A stretch of DNA of 64,000 nucleotides, taken from the NCBI GenBank assembly GCA_039090855.1, contig CM077016.1:52533436-52597435 (forward strand), given 5' to 3'. This DNA is from Macrothele yani (lineage: Eukaryota; Arthropoda; Arachnida; Araneae; Macrothelidae). The stretch's first letter is position 1, and each line of letters opens with the position of its first letter. The notes under the pieces were generated by a model. The model did no database searches and was not told where the DNA came from. It was given only the letters and a program-made list of their open reading frames with translations. This document shows, piece after piece, positions 30,461-41,771 of this stretch. The position numbers and the translations under genes were made by a program.

Positions 30461-30650
30461 AAGCAAAGTTCGAGGTGGGTCGGGTAGGGGTTCGATCGGT
30501 GTGTTGGATTTTTGTTTGGCGGCGGCTGCTTTAAGGCGTTCTCGATACTCTCTAGTTCGTTGGGCAGCAGTCTTCTTGGGCTTCTTACATACCTCATCAC
30601 TTGCTCTTGCCTCTCGTTTTGTTTGATTTTCTCCGAATTCCGCGGCATTG
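30440..30650 (-). other. Coding remnant with a KTAAQRTREYRERLK motif
   Basis: Minus-strand frame starting at MPRN (about 30648) with shifts, containing KKPKKTAAQRTREYRERLK and then KQKSNTPIEPLPDP. This basic motif recurs in transposon-associated arthropod proteins and looks like a small DNA-binding region. It abuts the mariner half in the same orientation. Host exon, domesticated fusion or chance neighbour cannot be told apart. Confidence 0.4.
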
Positions 30651-30666
30651 TGGAAAATATTAACCC

Positions 30667-30965
30667 GTTCACACGAAAACAATTTTTAACAATTTTAGTT
30701 TAAACCACTGCTATATGTTCTTTATATATTTGAATATATCTAGTCGAGAGCTTTAAAACGATACCACGCACAATCGTTTTGCTCTCATGGTTGTCCAGAT
30801 AAACCGCGATATTGTCAAAAGTGTTCACAAGAAAACAATTTTTTAAATGTTCACTTCAAACCACTGCGAAATGTTCTTCATGTATTTGAATAGATCTCGT
30901 CGAGAGCTTTAAAACGATACTACGCACAGTCGTGTTGCGCTCACGGTTGCCAAGATAGACTGAGT
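30667..30965 (+). repeat. Tandem duplication, 156-bp period
   Basis: Two copies start GTTCACACGAAAACAATTTTT (30667) and GTTCACAAGAAAACAATTTTT (30823), each continuing with CAAACCACTGC and GTCGAGAGCTTTAAAACGAT-type words. No coding. Confidence 0.65.
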
Positions 30966-30969
30966 CAAA

Positions 30970-32107
30970 CGCGGCGGCACACCCAGAAATATTGCATCAC
31001 ATCCCCTGCGCACAGGGAGCGAGGGGAGCTTCGCGCGCACCATGTATTGCACAGCACGTGAATTAGACTCCATGCTGTTTATGAATATGCTAACACGATT
31101 AGTGTGCTGCGCGTATTTTTAACGCTATAATGATTTCAAATGGGACCTATTTATGTCACGGGCGGTCAGCCGTAAGTCGTCCAGTACTATCCACGGAGTT
31201 AGACGTACTCCTACGTCAACATTGTAATGTAAATCTACATAAAAATATTAAACCAAGCTCAAAGATGTTTTCGAAATTCACTAAAATCATGAAAAATATC
31301 AGCTTTTTTTTTCGTTTCATTGCTGTTCGTTATGTAAGTCGTAACACACTCTTCTTTCAAAATCATCAGCGATCTAATAGTAAAATTTTTGCTTACATGG
31401 AACAATCTTAAAGAGTACTCTGAAAAATAATTTATTGCAAAAATGCAATTAGTTGCTACGCAGTAAAGGAAGAGAATAAGATTTTTAATTTTCTAATTTC
31501 CAAAATTTCTTTAAAATGCTAAACATTGACGTTTTGTATATTTACGAAAAGTACATTTTCTTTTTGCCACCATATATTTTGCTGAACTTCCATCGTCCGG
31601 AAATAACGCGATGGATTCCTTAAGTGTTCATTTTTTGTGCATTAAATTTTTGCGCTTGTACTTTAGTTATTTTCTTCTTTCTATGACTTGAAGTTTTCTT
31701 TCTTTTTTTATTATTTACAATCTTTAATTCATACTCTATGAATATTGCTGCAATGTAAAGTGTGTACTTTTCATTTCTGTAAATTACGAAACCGCGTATT
31801 CTTTTTGATTTGATATAACAGTAAAAATGTCAATATTGAAACACTTTAAAGTTGGTTTTATTCACCGCTAATAATACGTGAGATGTACGTGCAAAATTCT
31901 GTAACTTCGTTTAAAGAAATGTTCCAGAAAATTTGGCAAAACAAAATGTTCCTTCAACCCAGCTGATAAAAAGATTCAATGGCAGTTATTTTTGATAGGT
32001 TTGTTGGAAAGTGCTTCTATAATAGCACAAATTACGCGGAACGTTTTCATAACTACGTCTAATCCTTTATGCTCCTTCAGCTAACGTCAGCAATGAAGTA
32101 GTGTTTT
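30970..32107. other. No gene or element seen
   Basis: A GC-rich patch near 30975-31060 (GCGCGCACC) is followed by plain AT-rich DNA. No convincing frame, repeat or RNA. Confidence 0.4.
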
Positions 32108-32115
32108 ATTTAAAT

Positions 32116-34186
32116 TAGAGGTGGGACGAATCCTAAATTTTCTCGAATCCAAATAAAAGGTTCTCGAATCCCTCGAACCTCTCGAATCCTTCTATAAGAA
32201 TAATTATAAGACAAAAAGGGAAATAAAAGTCTTCTACTTAAAATTAAAAGTTTTTAATTGAAGCAAAATCTGAAATTTGTGTTTAATGAAAAAAAAATTC
32301 AAAATACAGTTTTCAAAAAATATACCCATACTTATTAAGAAGATGCAAATGAAATTTATAATATACATTTACTAAATGAAGTATACAAGAGTCTTGAGGT
32401 ACATTTCCATCTGAGCATAATTTAACAAAAAATATTTGAGTGACAATTCACATTTTTGATATTTTTCTTTAATAATAAAAGTTCCAAAACCTTTTTTACG
32501 CTTTCCAACCGTAGGTTGAAAAAGCGTATATGCTCCAGCTTAGTCCGTCCGCACGATAACTCACGTGAAAATGGTTCGATTTCAATGAAATTTTAGTATG
32601 TGGTAAGGAACCACCTGGGAACGAACCCTGTTGAAAATTGCTGAAATGGGGTCAAAGGTCAGGCAGGGCATAAGAGCGGGATTTATTCCATTGCCCTTAT
32701 GCCTCATAACTTGCGTAAAAATGGTTCGATTTCGATGAAATTTTGGTATGCGGTGAGGAACCACCTGGGAACAAAACCTATTGAAAATGGGCCGAATGGG
32801 GTCAAAGGTCAGGACATAAAAGCGGGATCCATTTCATTGCCTTTATGCGTCATAACATGCGTAAATATGGTTCGATTTCGATGAAATTTTAGTATGTGGT
32901 AGGTAACCACCTGGGCACGAACCCTATTGAAAATGGGCGAATATGGTCAAAAGTCAGGCAGGGCATAAGAGCGAGATTTATTCCATTGCCCTTATGTGTC
33001 ATAACTTGCATAAAAATGATTCGATTTCGATGAAATTTTAGCAATTGGTAAGAAACCACTGGGGACGAACCCTATTGAAAATGGGCGAAATGGGGTCAAA
33101 GGTCAGGGCATAAAAGTGGGATCCATTCCATTGTCTTTATGCGTCATAACATGCGTACATATGGTTCGATTCCGATGAAATTTTAGTATGTGGTAGGGGA
33201 CCACCTGGGCACGAACCCTATTAAAAATGGGCGAAATGGGGTCGAAGGTCAGGACACTGGAGTGGGATCCATTCCATTGCCCTTGTGCATCATAATTTAT
33301 CTAAAAATGTTTCGATTGCGACAAAACTTTATCTTGTTTCGGGGGTATAGTGAACCGGTTCTTTTGAATATCAACGAAATGGGGTCAAAGGTCATTGCAC
33401 AAAAGCAAGATTTATTCCACTATTCCACAGCCATTATTCTGATAACTTGCGTAAAACTTCTTCTATTGCGACAAAACTTTAGTATGTTATTCTTGAGGTA
33501 TAGTGATCCGGTTCTGTTGAATATCATCGAAATGGGGTCAAAGGTCAGGACACAGGAGCGAGATTTATTCCATAGCCATTATCCTCAAAACTTGAGTAAT
33601 AATTTCTGGTATGTTGGAAAGCGTATCATAATCAATGCATTGCATGATTTTACTATCTTGTTAAATCACGGCAACTGTAGAATTGGGGAGGATTATTTCA
33701 AGAGTTAATGTAGATAAACACTAAACATGGAACACTATATGGAGTAAATTCTTTCCAGAAAATTAAGAAATATCATAAACATGTTTGTTTTAAGAGTTAA
33801 TAAAAACACTAAACACTAGCATTCGAACTCGCTCTGTGTCTAGCCTACTTCGTTTTTTATCAGCTATGTCTTTCTGACATTACTGTCGATAGTGGTGTGA
33901 TTAAGAACATTTTAGAGAGTTTCCTCAAATTTTGGAAGTAACGAGCTATTTCAAATAGCTGTGTACACACTCTAGACGATCTTCTTCGATTGCTTTCTAA
34001 TGTCATAACTCGTAATGCTGACAAAAATTCGAGCAAATATCGCTCTAGAATAAGCACCAAACGCCAAGTTTTTTAGGTTAAGATTCGAAAGATTGGAATG
34101 ACGAAAAAAGCGCAAAGATTCGAGTTTTCGAATCTCGAATCTTTTCAAGATTCGCGGGATTCGAGGATTCGAATGTTCCATCCCTA
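32116..34186. mobile_element. hAT-type non-autonomous element with perfect 8-bp TSD
   Basis: Ends TAGAGGTGGGAC and GTTCCATCCCTA are inverted copies with small mismatches. ATTTAAAT flanks both sides (32108-32115 and 34187-34194). Subterminal zones repeat CTCGAATCC (32150-32190) and GATTCGA (34082-34172), as hAT transposase sites often do. There is no transposase. It carries a 146-bp tandem array with its own inverted ends. 33720-34060 shows nothing else. Confidence 0.85.
32495..33625 (+). repeat. 146-bp tandem array, site 2, with inverted boundary words
   Basis: Units start at 32564, 32714, 32860, 33009, 33154, 33301 and 33450, with spacing 145-150. The array is bounded by TACGCTTTCCAAC on the left and GTTGGAAAGCGTA on the right, inverted copies of each other. 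The left boundary also forms a local hairpin (CAACCGTAGGTTG). Confidence 0.8.
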
Positions 34187-34194
34187 ATTTAAAT

Positions 34195-35400
34195 ACTGTC
34201 AAACCTCTTTAAACTGCCAACGTTTGTTTCTTATGTTGTTGTTTTTCTCCCTTTTTTTCTTCTTTTTTTCTGGCGGTAAGTGAGGATGGTGGTATGAAGA
34301 GCGTAAGTGACTGTGGCGGAGATTCTTAAAAAGATATTTCGTGGGAATATACATTGCAAAAAATAAGTGGTGTTATTTAAGGAAAATTCCTGAAAATAAC
34401 GTGCAGCAAATTTTCCGGTAGGTATCAGTCTTTTAACGAAATTTCCGCTTTTAAAAGTTTTCGATTATTCAAACTTCAGTATTTTGACAGAATGTTCGTG
34501 TAGTCAGTATTCTGCTTATTCACTGTTTCGGGTTTTTTCCGTATTTATGCAAACATTTTGACTTTTTCAGCACTTCTACAAATACTTAACCCTTAGCGGG
34601 TTTCGAACCAAGACCCCTTTGTACGAGAAGCGCGCTTGGTATCGTTGTGCCAGAAAGACATCTAACGTACACTCGTGTATAAGGTGGAACTCTAATCACA
34701 AGATGACGAAATGTTGTTTGCTAATAATGTGGTTGAATCAAACACTTCATTTTCTGTTGGAGCTTATTATTTTTCCGAATAGGTAAGTAATAATTTTATT
34801 TTTTCTATAGGGGGACTTATTACGACTTATGTATTTTTTTCATCGTGATTTTTTGAAGGCAACAGAATGCTTTGGATCTTCAGAGGTCATTCAACTGACA
34901 ATGACTTTCATTTAACTTTGAGAAAACGTAACTGCTTTCTAAAGTATTATTTCACAAAAATCCTAAATATTAAATTTACTCTTGATAGCTATAATTCTCG
35001 TAGTAACGAAAAAATACTGTTCTCACTTTCTCCGTAACCATATGACGGAAAGTGTCCGGTAATAGTAGCGATTCACGGGAATATTTAAGGTTTGATTAAC
35101 TATCAAATTTCAATTGTCTGTAGGAGGACCTGATTTTCAAGTTCTGCGGCGAGATCGGATACTGTTAATAGCATATCATATGAAATTTTATGAAATTTTG
35201 GTTATTGTGGCACAAGATACTTCTTTCTTTACCCTCTCCTCCATTTTGTGCACCAGCTATTGCATATAGTGTTACCGTAGAAACCTAGTACTTAAATTAT
35301 TGTGCAGGTGATTGTATCTTGTCTATGTATGAGTCTGTGGACTACTCAAGACAAAAGCTACTCGTATGTATTGAATCGACAGTTTTTTTTAACACAAATA
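34195..35400. other. No gene seen; one tRNA-like remnant
   Basis: At 34588-34668 the minus strand has GGCACAACGATACCAAGCGC and CTTGGTTCGAAACCCGC, resembling tRNA A and B boxes. No tail or TSD. The rest is featureless AT-rich DNA. Confidence 0.35.
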
Positions 35401-35435
35401 ATCTTAAACGAGTCTTTTCTCTTTCTTCTTCTCAG

Positions 35436-35475
<40 letters not shown>

Positions 35476-35476
35476 T
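35436..35476. repeat. TC microsatellite
   Basis: Nearly pure TC dinucleotides over about 40 bases with one interruption. Confidence 0.9.
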
Positions 35477-35590
35477 TATTTACTTACATTTTTTCATGGA
35501 CCGACAAAACCTAACCACCTCAGAAATAGTCAGAGAAGAGAGTTCCAGGCAATATAAGACTACATATACACTATTGAAATTAATCAGAAA

Positions 35591-36130
35591 TTAATCGGCG
35601 TACAAAACTTGCCTGGAGAGCTTTTGGAAGAAACAGCATAATATTCAAGAGCAATATACCATTATGTCTTAAAAGAAAAGTGTTTGATCAATGCATCCTT
35701 CCAGTGCTTACGTATGGTGCAGAGACGTGGACCTTAAGTAAAAGAGACATACAAAGGCTGCAGACAACTCAAAGTAGCATGGAGAGGTGCATGCTTGGTG
35801 TAACCAGGAGAGATAAGAAGAGGAACTCGTGGATCCGAAAAATGACAAGAGTGGAAGACATCATGATCAGAGTTAAATCTCTGAAATGGCAATGGGCTGG
35901 ACATACTGCCAGAAGGACAGACCATCGATCGACAGCCGAAATTTTAGATTGGATTCCAAGGGACAGGAAAAGACCCAGAAGAAGACCACATGGAAGATGG
36001 GTGGATGAAATTCGAAAGTATGCGGAAGTGACATGGAGAAGACTGGCACAAGACAGACCGTTGTAGAGGAAACTTGGGGAGACCTTCGTCCAGCAGTGGA
36101 TTGATAATGGTTGACAATGATGATGATGAT
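35591..36130 (+). mobile_element. LINE 3' end, RTE-type
   Basis: The frame from about 35591 to 36066 encodes the last part of a non-LTR reverse transcriptase: LAWRAFGRNS, QCILPVLTYGAETWTLSKRD, QWAGHTARRTD and RKRPRRRPHGRWVDEIRKY. A TAG at 36064 interrupts before a final FVQQWIDNG, and the element ends in a GAT repeat (36110-36130). Short trinucleotide tails are typical of RTE elements. The 5' part is missing. A Tc1 element is inserted in the last TA of the tail. Confidence 0.85.
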
Positions 36131-36131
36131 A

Positions 36132-37372
36132 CGCTATATTGACAAAAGTCACTGGACACCCAGAAGAGAAACACAACATAGCATTTATTGACAAACATTA
36201 GTATGATGTCCGTCCACTTTTGGCCTTAATGCATGCACTGACCCTTCGAGACATGCTTTCGACAAGGTTTTGGAACCCAGCGATAGGTATGCGCTTCCAT
36301 TCAGTACATAATGCTACCGCTAACTATTGCTTAGTAGTAGGCCTTGGTTCCAAACTTTTTATGCGGCGCTCTAATTCATCCCATAGGTGCTCTATGGGAT
36401 TAAGATTAGGGCTCTGTGCTGGCCAGTCCACACACGATAAGGAATTATCGTCAAAACACGCCGTAATAGTCCTTTGCTTTATGGCTTGGTGCATTATACT
36501 GCTGGTACCAACAAGGCTCAGTTCCATAGTATTGCCACAGAGTTGGTAGGGCATAATTGTCCAGAATATCGGGGTAGACGTTCTGGTTAACAGGTTTGTC
36601 CACGATAACCCATGGGCAGGGACCATACCACGAAAACTACCCCCACATGAGTGCATTGCCAGCCCCAAACTTGACCGTAGGAACCGTACACTGCGGCAAA
36701 TAGCGTTCCCTCGGCTTCCGCCATACCCACACACGGCCATCAGACTGATGGATCCTGTATCTGGATTCATCAGTCCATAGGACCCGTTGCTTTTGATCTA
36801 TGGTCCACGATAAATGTTCTTTGCACCATGCTAAACGAAGTAGCATTCCGAGTGGAGATGAAAGGCTTATGAGCAGCCGCACGACCACGGTACGCCATGC
36901 AATGAAGTTCTCTGCGAATGGTACGTGTACATGCCGAGGTTCCAGCATTTTTACTCACCTGTACACTGCGGTCTTGTGCAGTACTCGGTCGATTAGCTGT
37001 AACGACTCTCCTGAGGCTTCGACGTCATCTATTACTGATTTTCTTTGGTCTGTCTGTACGTTTTGCTGCTTCAGGCACGTCATGTGTCTTCCACTTATTC
37101 AGTATATCCAAAACAGTTGACTTGGGTATGTTTAAACGCCTCTCGGTTTCTCTTACGGATAGCCCACTAATATAACACCCCACAATTTTTTCTTTCTCAA
37201 AGTCAGTTCTCTCCCGCCGCGATATTTGCACTCTACCTCACAGTGCGATATGATCGCGGTCAGCTACAGGATTGTTTTTATAACGTTTGCCGCTGTACCG
37301 CGCATCTTAACAACGCAGCGGATCCGTTCATTTGCTTTTAACGGGTGTCCGGTAAATTTTGTCAATATAGTG
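36132..37372 (-). mobile_element. Tc1-like transposon E, copy 1
   Basis: Ends CGCTATATTGACAAAAGTCA and TTTTGTCAATATAGTG with TA on both sides. The minus-strand transposase runs from about 37225 to 36220: RERTDFEKEKIVGCYISGLS, then [12 protein letters not shown] (first Asp), a QDNA block near 36490, and SPNLNPIEHLWDELERR (Glu). All three acidic residues are kept but frames change at least three times, and no ATG is left at the usual start (GTG at 37231). A second copy lies at 49708. Confidence 0.9.
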
Positions 37373-37671
37373 TATATTTGATTTGAAAGGCTTCTTGGCG
37401 CCCCTCGCCTTCTCCGCCTCCCCATATTCTTTGAAGCACCAGGCCACTTCTCTTTTCAGGACTGCACCGCTGAGAGAAATGAAACACTAAAATTCCCGAC
37501 CTGGTTTGGTCTTCCCAATCCGTCCCTGATAGAGGCAATTTAATGTTGTTACATGATCTAAAGATAGAAAGTTCAGATTCTAGCTAGCGTGTTCTACTGC
37601 AAGCTTCACTTCAAAAGTTTTGCACACTGTGGATTATCTCTTAAAAAACGAATTTATTTCACAACATATGT

Positions 37672-37830
37672 GACGTATATCCTATTTGAACTTTCATTTT
37701 TAGTTCCTTTTCCTATGTAAATTTGAGTTTGTTCTCTGTTGCACTTCCCAACTTAACGTGATATCTTCTCTCTCACATGAATGAGGTTTAGCAACACCCT
37801 GAGGTCAGTGCGTAAGTGATGTATGCATGT
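37672..37830 (-). repeat. Interspersed repeat R1, copy 2
   Basis: AACTTTCATTTTTAGTTCC and CTTAACGTGATATCTTCTCT in reverse orientation to the 10372 copy, followed by GCAACACCCTGAGGTCAG. A TG microsatellite lies at 37943-37963. Confidence 0.6.
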
Positions 37831-38099
37831 TGATAAGAACGAGAAAAGATATATTTGGCGAACCAGTTGTTTGGGAGTGGAGATGTTAAAAATTTGCGGA
37901 ACTAATTGATTGTACGCGTGATATAAAATTACTAAGTAGCAGATGTGTGTGTGTGTGTGTGTGTTGTGCCTCACTGTGATATGTTTTGGATTTAGTAAAT
38001 AGAAAACGTTATGTGATTTCGTCTAAAGTTGCTGGACCAATAAAAAATTTACGTAAGTGATTTGGATTTCTGCATACGTTTCGTCTGGCCCTAAAAGCC

Positions 38100-38231
38100 T
38101 GTGACGTACTACAGAGGAGAAAACATGTGTCAAGACGACAAATCTGCAGCGAGACATTCTGTTCGCGCAGCTCAGTTGGGAGAGCGACTTACTCCGGAGT
38201 GAGGGGACACGGACAAACTTGTGTTTTCACA
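38100..38231 (+). repeat. Solo TRIM LTR with perfect 4-bp TSD
   Basis: TGTGACGTACTACAGAGG ... GTGTTTTCACA, 132 bp, flanked by AGCC on both sides (38096-38099 and 38232-38235). It contains GCGCAGCTCAGTTGGGAGAG as a tRNA-like A box; the B-box part is shortened by a deletion relative to the 43-kb LTRs. Solo LTRs arise by recombination between the two LTRs of a full copy. Confidence 0.85.
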
Positions 38232-38325
38232 AGCCTTAATTTAAAGTGAGCTATTCGGTGAAGCTAGAAACATTTCCTCAGTCGGACATTTGGAACTTAG
38301 CATAACCACAAATCTCACATAACGT

Positions 38326-39510
38326 GAAAGTGTTACGTTATGCATACCTTTACAGGCCTTCGAAGTAATCTCCATGTTTCTTTATGACAGCGACCCGACG
38401 TTTAGGCAAGTCTTGTGTTCCAGTCAGGACACCTTTATTGTTGACGCGTTGAATTACTCGGGTCACCTCATTAGAAACATCCTGAATCGTACTGAATCGT
38501 TTCCCGCGGAGTGGCTTCTTCAGTTTTGGGAACAAATCATAGTCTGGTTGGCTCATGTCAGGATTGTATGGTGCGTGGGGAAGCTACTCCCATCCATACT
38601 TTTCCAGAATGTCTCTTACTGTACGGGTAAAATGCGGCCTCGCGCTGTCGTGCAAAATGATGACACCAGCTTTGAACATGGCGGGCCTTCTTTGGCGAAT
38701 CTTTGGAAGCAAAACATTTTGCAGAAACCTTCCGTATTATTTCGCTGTTGCAGTGGTCCCCTCGGGCACTCTCTTTGTTGCTACCACTCCAACCTTTTCG
38801 TAGGCCATAATCATCATCAGCTTAACCTTCGATTGTTTCTGTCGGGCTGATTCTGGATGTTTCCACTGACCGGACTGAGATTTCAGTTCTGGTTCAAAAT
38901 CGCGTATCCAGGTTTCGTCTATAGCAACAATCCTGTCCAAAAACTGCTCGCCTTCTGTCTCGTACAGCTGAAGCAATTCTTCTGTGATCCCTTTGAGAAC
39001 TGCTTGCTGCTCTTCACTAAGATTATGCGGAACCCATTTGGCAGCCACTTTTCTCTTCTGTAATTTTTCAGTTAAGATTCTGAAAACCGAAGCGGTAGAC
39101 ATGTTTTCTTCGTGTGCAATCTCTTGACATGTTTTCCGACGATCTTCTTCCAAAATGCTGTTAACGATAACCACAGAAGTGTCGTCCGTTGCATCTGAGA
39201 GCCGGCCGCTTTAGGGGTCGTCTTCAATGCTTTCCCGACTTTGACGGAAATGAAAGGGCTACCGTGACAATATGGTATGATCCAGAACACTAACGCCACA
39301 AACTTCACACAAAGCTTTATGAATTTTGGTAATTTTCCTCTCAAAGTTTCAATTTTAATGTAGGATCGATGGTAGCTACGCGAGATCTGACCTGTCTCAC
39401 TTTCTTCCTCCATTTCTGGGCAGAATTTTAGGAACAAATTAGTCAGCAAACGTAGACACAACTTTGTACACTGAAGTCTGACTCACAACTGGTGCAACGA
39501 TTGGAGCGAT
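38326..39510 (-). mobile_element. Mariner, almost full-length coding remains
   Basis: The minus strand encodes NMSTASVFRILTEKLQKRKV, AIDETWIRDFEPELKSQSGQ (first Asp), a HDSARPHF block near 38650 (second) and YNPDMSQPDYDLFPKLK (third), ending GDYFEGL at 38350. Frames change at about 39075, 38740 and 38560. The right end is interrupted by the hAT-type element that starts at 39518. Confidence 0.82.
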
Positions 39511-39517
39511 TGCATCA

Positions 39518-40496
39518 CAGTGCTGAGACGGGCCGAGCCCGAGCCCGAAAGCCCGAAGTGGAGCCCGGGCCTGAACCGGGCTCGGGCTCGGGCTGCGTAA
39601 TACTTACTGGAGTTCGGGCTCGCGCGGACTCTGAGAGAGGGAGAGAACTTTCTTCCTTTTTCTTTTAATGTGATTTTACATGATTTATCACACGAGACTT
39701 TTTTACACTTTCGAGTTGTTAAAGAGAATTCTTCGGCAACTAGGTCTAGATGGGCAGTAGGATTTCGGCAGGGCTATCGATTCCGCGCTTGGGTAACAAA
39801 ATATCATAGGCCATGAATTACAGGATTTCTTCGAAGGAAAAGTTTCTTTAAGAACTATAGATAGTAGATAGCAAGCTGACGAAATTTTGCTCCCTACCTC
39901 AAAGCGTCAGCTCCCTGCTGATTCTGTTGAGAAACGTACGACGTAGATTGTTGTGCCTCCTGATTTTTCCTGATTTCCTGACCCCCCCCCCCTCCCGAAA
40001 CATTTTCAGGAAGAAATGAATGGTCAAAACAAACCATAGAAATAGATAGACATCCCTTTCCCACTCCGCAGTTGAGAAAGACATCGGTTAATTGCACGGC
40101 TATTAGGAAAGAGTGGAAGTCTGGAAGAGAAAACTTTTAATGCCTAAACCGGTTAGTCATAGTTTTCGGGCTCGTTCGGGCCCGAGCTCTAACTTGCAAT
40201 ATAAAATTCGGGCTCGGGCTGACATACTTCGGTCTCCGACGGGCTCGGGCTGACATATTTCGGTCTCCGACGGGTTCGGGCTGACATACTTCGGTCTCCG
40301 ACGGGCTCGGGCTGACATATTTCGGTCTCCGACGGGCTCGGGCTGACATACTTCGGTCTCCGACGGGTTCGGGCTGGCATACTTCGGTCTCCGACGGGCT
40401 CGGGCTGACATACTTTGGTCTCCGACGGGCTCGGGCTGACATACTTCAGTATCCTACGGGCTCGGGCTCTTAAAATTGAGCCCGAACTCAGCTCTG
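39518..40496. mobile_element. hAT-type element with 8-bp TSD carrying a minisatellite
   Basis: Ends CAGTGCTGAGACGGGC and GCCCGAACTCAGCTCTG are near-inverted copies flanked by TTGCATCA on both sides (39510-39517 and 40497-40504). GAGCCCGAGCCCGA words fill both subterminal zones. No transposase. Confidence 0.8.
40209..40465. repeat. 31-bp minisatellite, about 8 units
   Basis: Unit GGGCTCGGGCTGACATACTT followed by CGGTCTCCGAC, repeated with few changes. The minus strand lacks stops in all three frames because 31 is not a multiple of 3 and the unit has no stop in any phase. Confidence 0.9.
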
Positions 40497-40704
40497 TTGC
40501 ATCATTCTTCGGGGAGCGACTGCACAGTGTGCAAAACTTTTGAAATGACTTACATATGATGAAGTTCAAGTGAAGAAGAAATAAATGCGAACTCATGTAA
40601 GTGGATTATGTTGTTTCATTCCCTACCTTGACAGTTAGTGCATTTCTGTATTTATAAGTGCATAATATTTACAAGTGAATTTATTTCAAATACGTTGAGA
40701 TAAT

Positions 40705-41160
40705 GTAAATATACGATGTCATCACTCTGTCCACGTTATTTTATAAACAACGAATAGCAACTGAAAAATCGTTCATCCGACACCGCTGGGATCGAACCCC
40801 ACATCTCTCGATAACTAGCCGAGTGCGTTCGCTTTACGCTACGGTGCCAACAATTCATACATTTCTATCGCCCTTTGAATTTATCAGCTGTAATTAAAAC
40901 AGCTTGCTTTGTTGAATGCCACTAGATGGCGACACATCAGTTGCTGAGCGCATCAATATGGATTTGTGTAGTCAGATGCTGACTGATTAACCGCGAATAG
41001 CGCTGTGAATTGTTGGCACCGTAGCGTAAAGCGAACGCACTCGGCTATAGTTATCGAGAGATCTGGGGTTCGATCCCAGCGGTGTCGGATGAACAATTTT
41101 TCAGTTGCTATTCGTTGTTTATAAAATAACGTGGACAGAGGGATGACATCGAATATTTAC
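40705..41160. mobile_element. Foldback with tRNA-like arms, second family
   Basis: Arms 40705-40856 and 41007-41160 are near-perfect inverted copies around 150 bp. On the right arm GGCACCGTAGCGTAAAGCGA and GGGGTTCGATCCCAGCGG read as A and B boxes of a tRNA-like unit; the left arm has the same on the opposite strand. The spacer contains CCACTAGATGGCGAC. Confidence 0.75.
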
Positions 41161-41760
41161 AAGTACGGATACAAAATTCATAGGTAAGCATTTAAACCTT
41201 ACAGCTTAAATTTTCAACGCGCCGACATTAAACCTAGCCCTAAAATTTGGCAAGTAAACCAATTCTTATGGAGAGATAAATAAAATTTACGTAAGAGATA
41301 GCAATAAAAAATACAATGTTAAATTGGTTATACATATACCAAAATTTTTTTTACTTGTCTACACATCTATTTTTGATTCTATGCGTCTTTTCCTACAGTA
41401 GTAAAGTAAATTCGAAGTAAAAACATTTCGACATAACGAAAATGGGTTACGGAAGTAGTCAAAACAGTTGTTGAAATCCGATCGTGCCAGATACTGTCAC
41501 ATGGAGTAACGCAACAATAGTTAATTTCCTTGTTACTCAACAATATATTTTACCAGACTATCTCTGAACATTATTTCACCACAGTTTACATAAATGTAAC
41601 GATATTTCACTGCAATCTGCTTAATTTACGAGAACCTGATGCTAAATGTGATAAAAGCCGTTCCAAAAATTCATTTTTGATGCTATGAGAACGATGCGTA
41701 GTGGCGAAATTTGACTACCTCTCGACCCCCCCCCCCCGTTTTTGTTACTGCTACTGATAA
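41161..41760. other. No gene or element seen
   Basis: AT-rich, with a 13-base C-run at 41726-41738. No supported frame. Confidence 0.45.
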
Positions 41761-41771
41761 GAGTTTTAAAT

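Noticed and set aside
30667..30965. Member of the 146-bp array family
   Set aside because: Period is 156 and the sequence is unrelated.
40137..40596. Overlapping long frames of a repetitive Arg/Pro/Ser protein on the minus strand
   Set aside because: They exist only because the 31-bp unit has no stop in any phase; no start context and no unique coding sequence.
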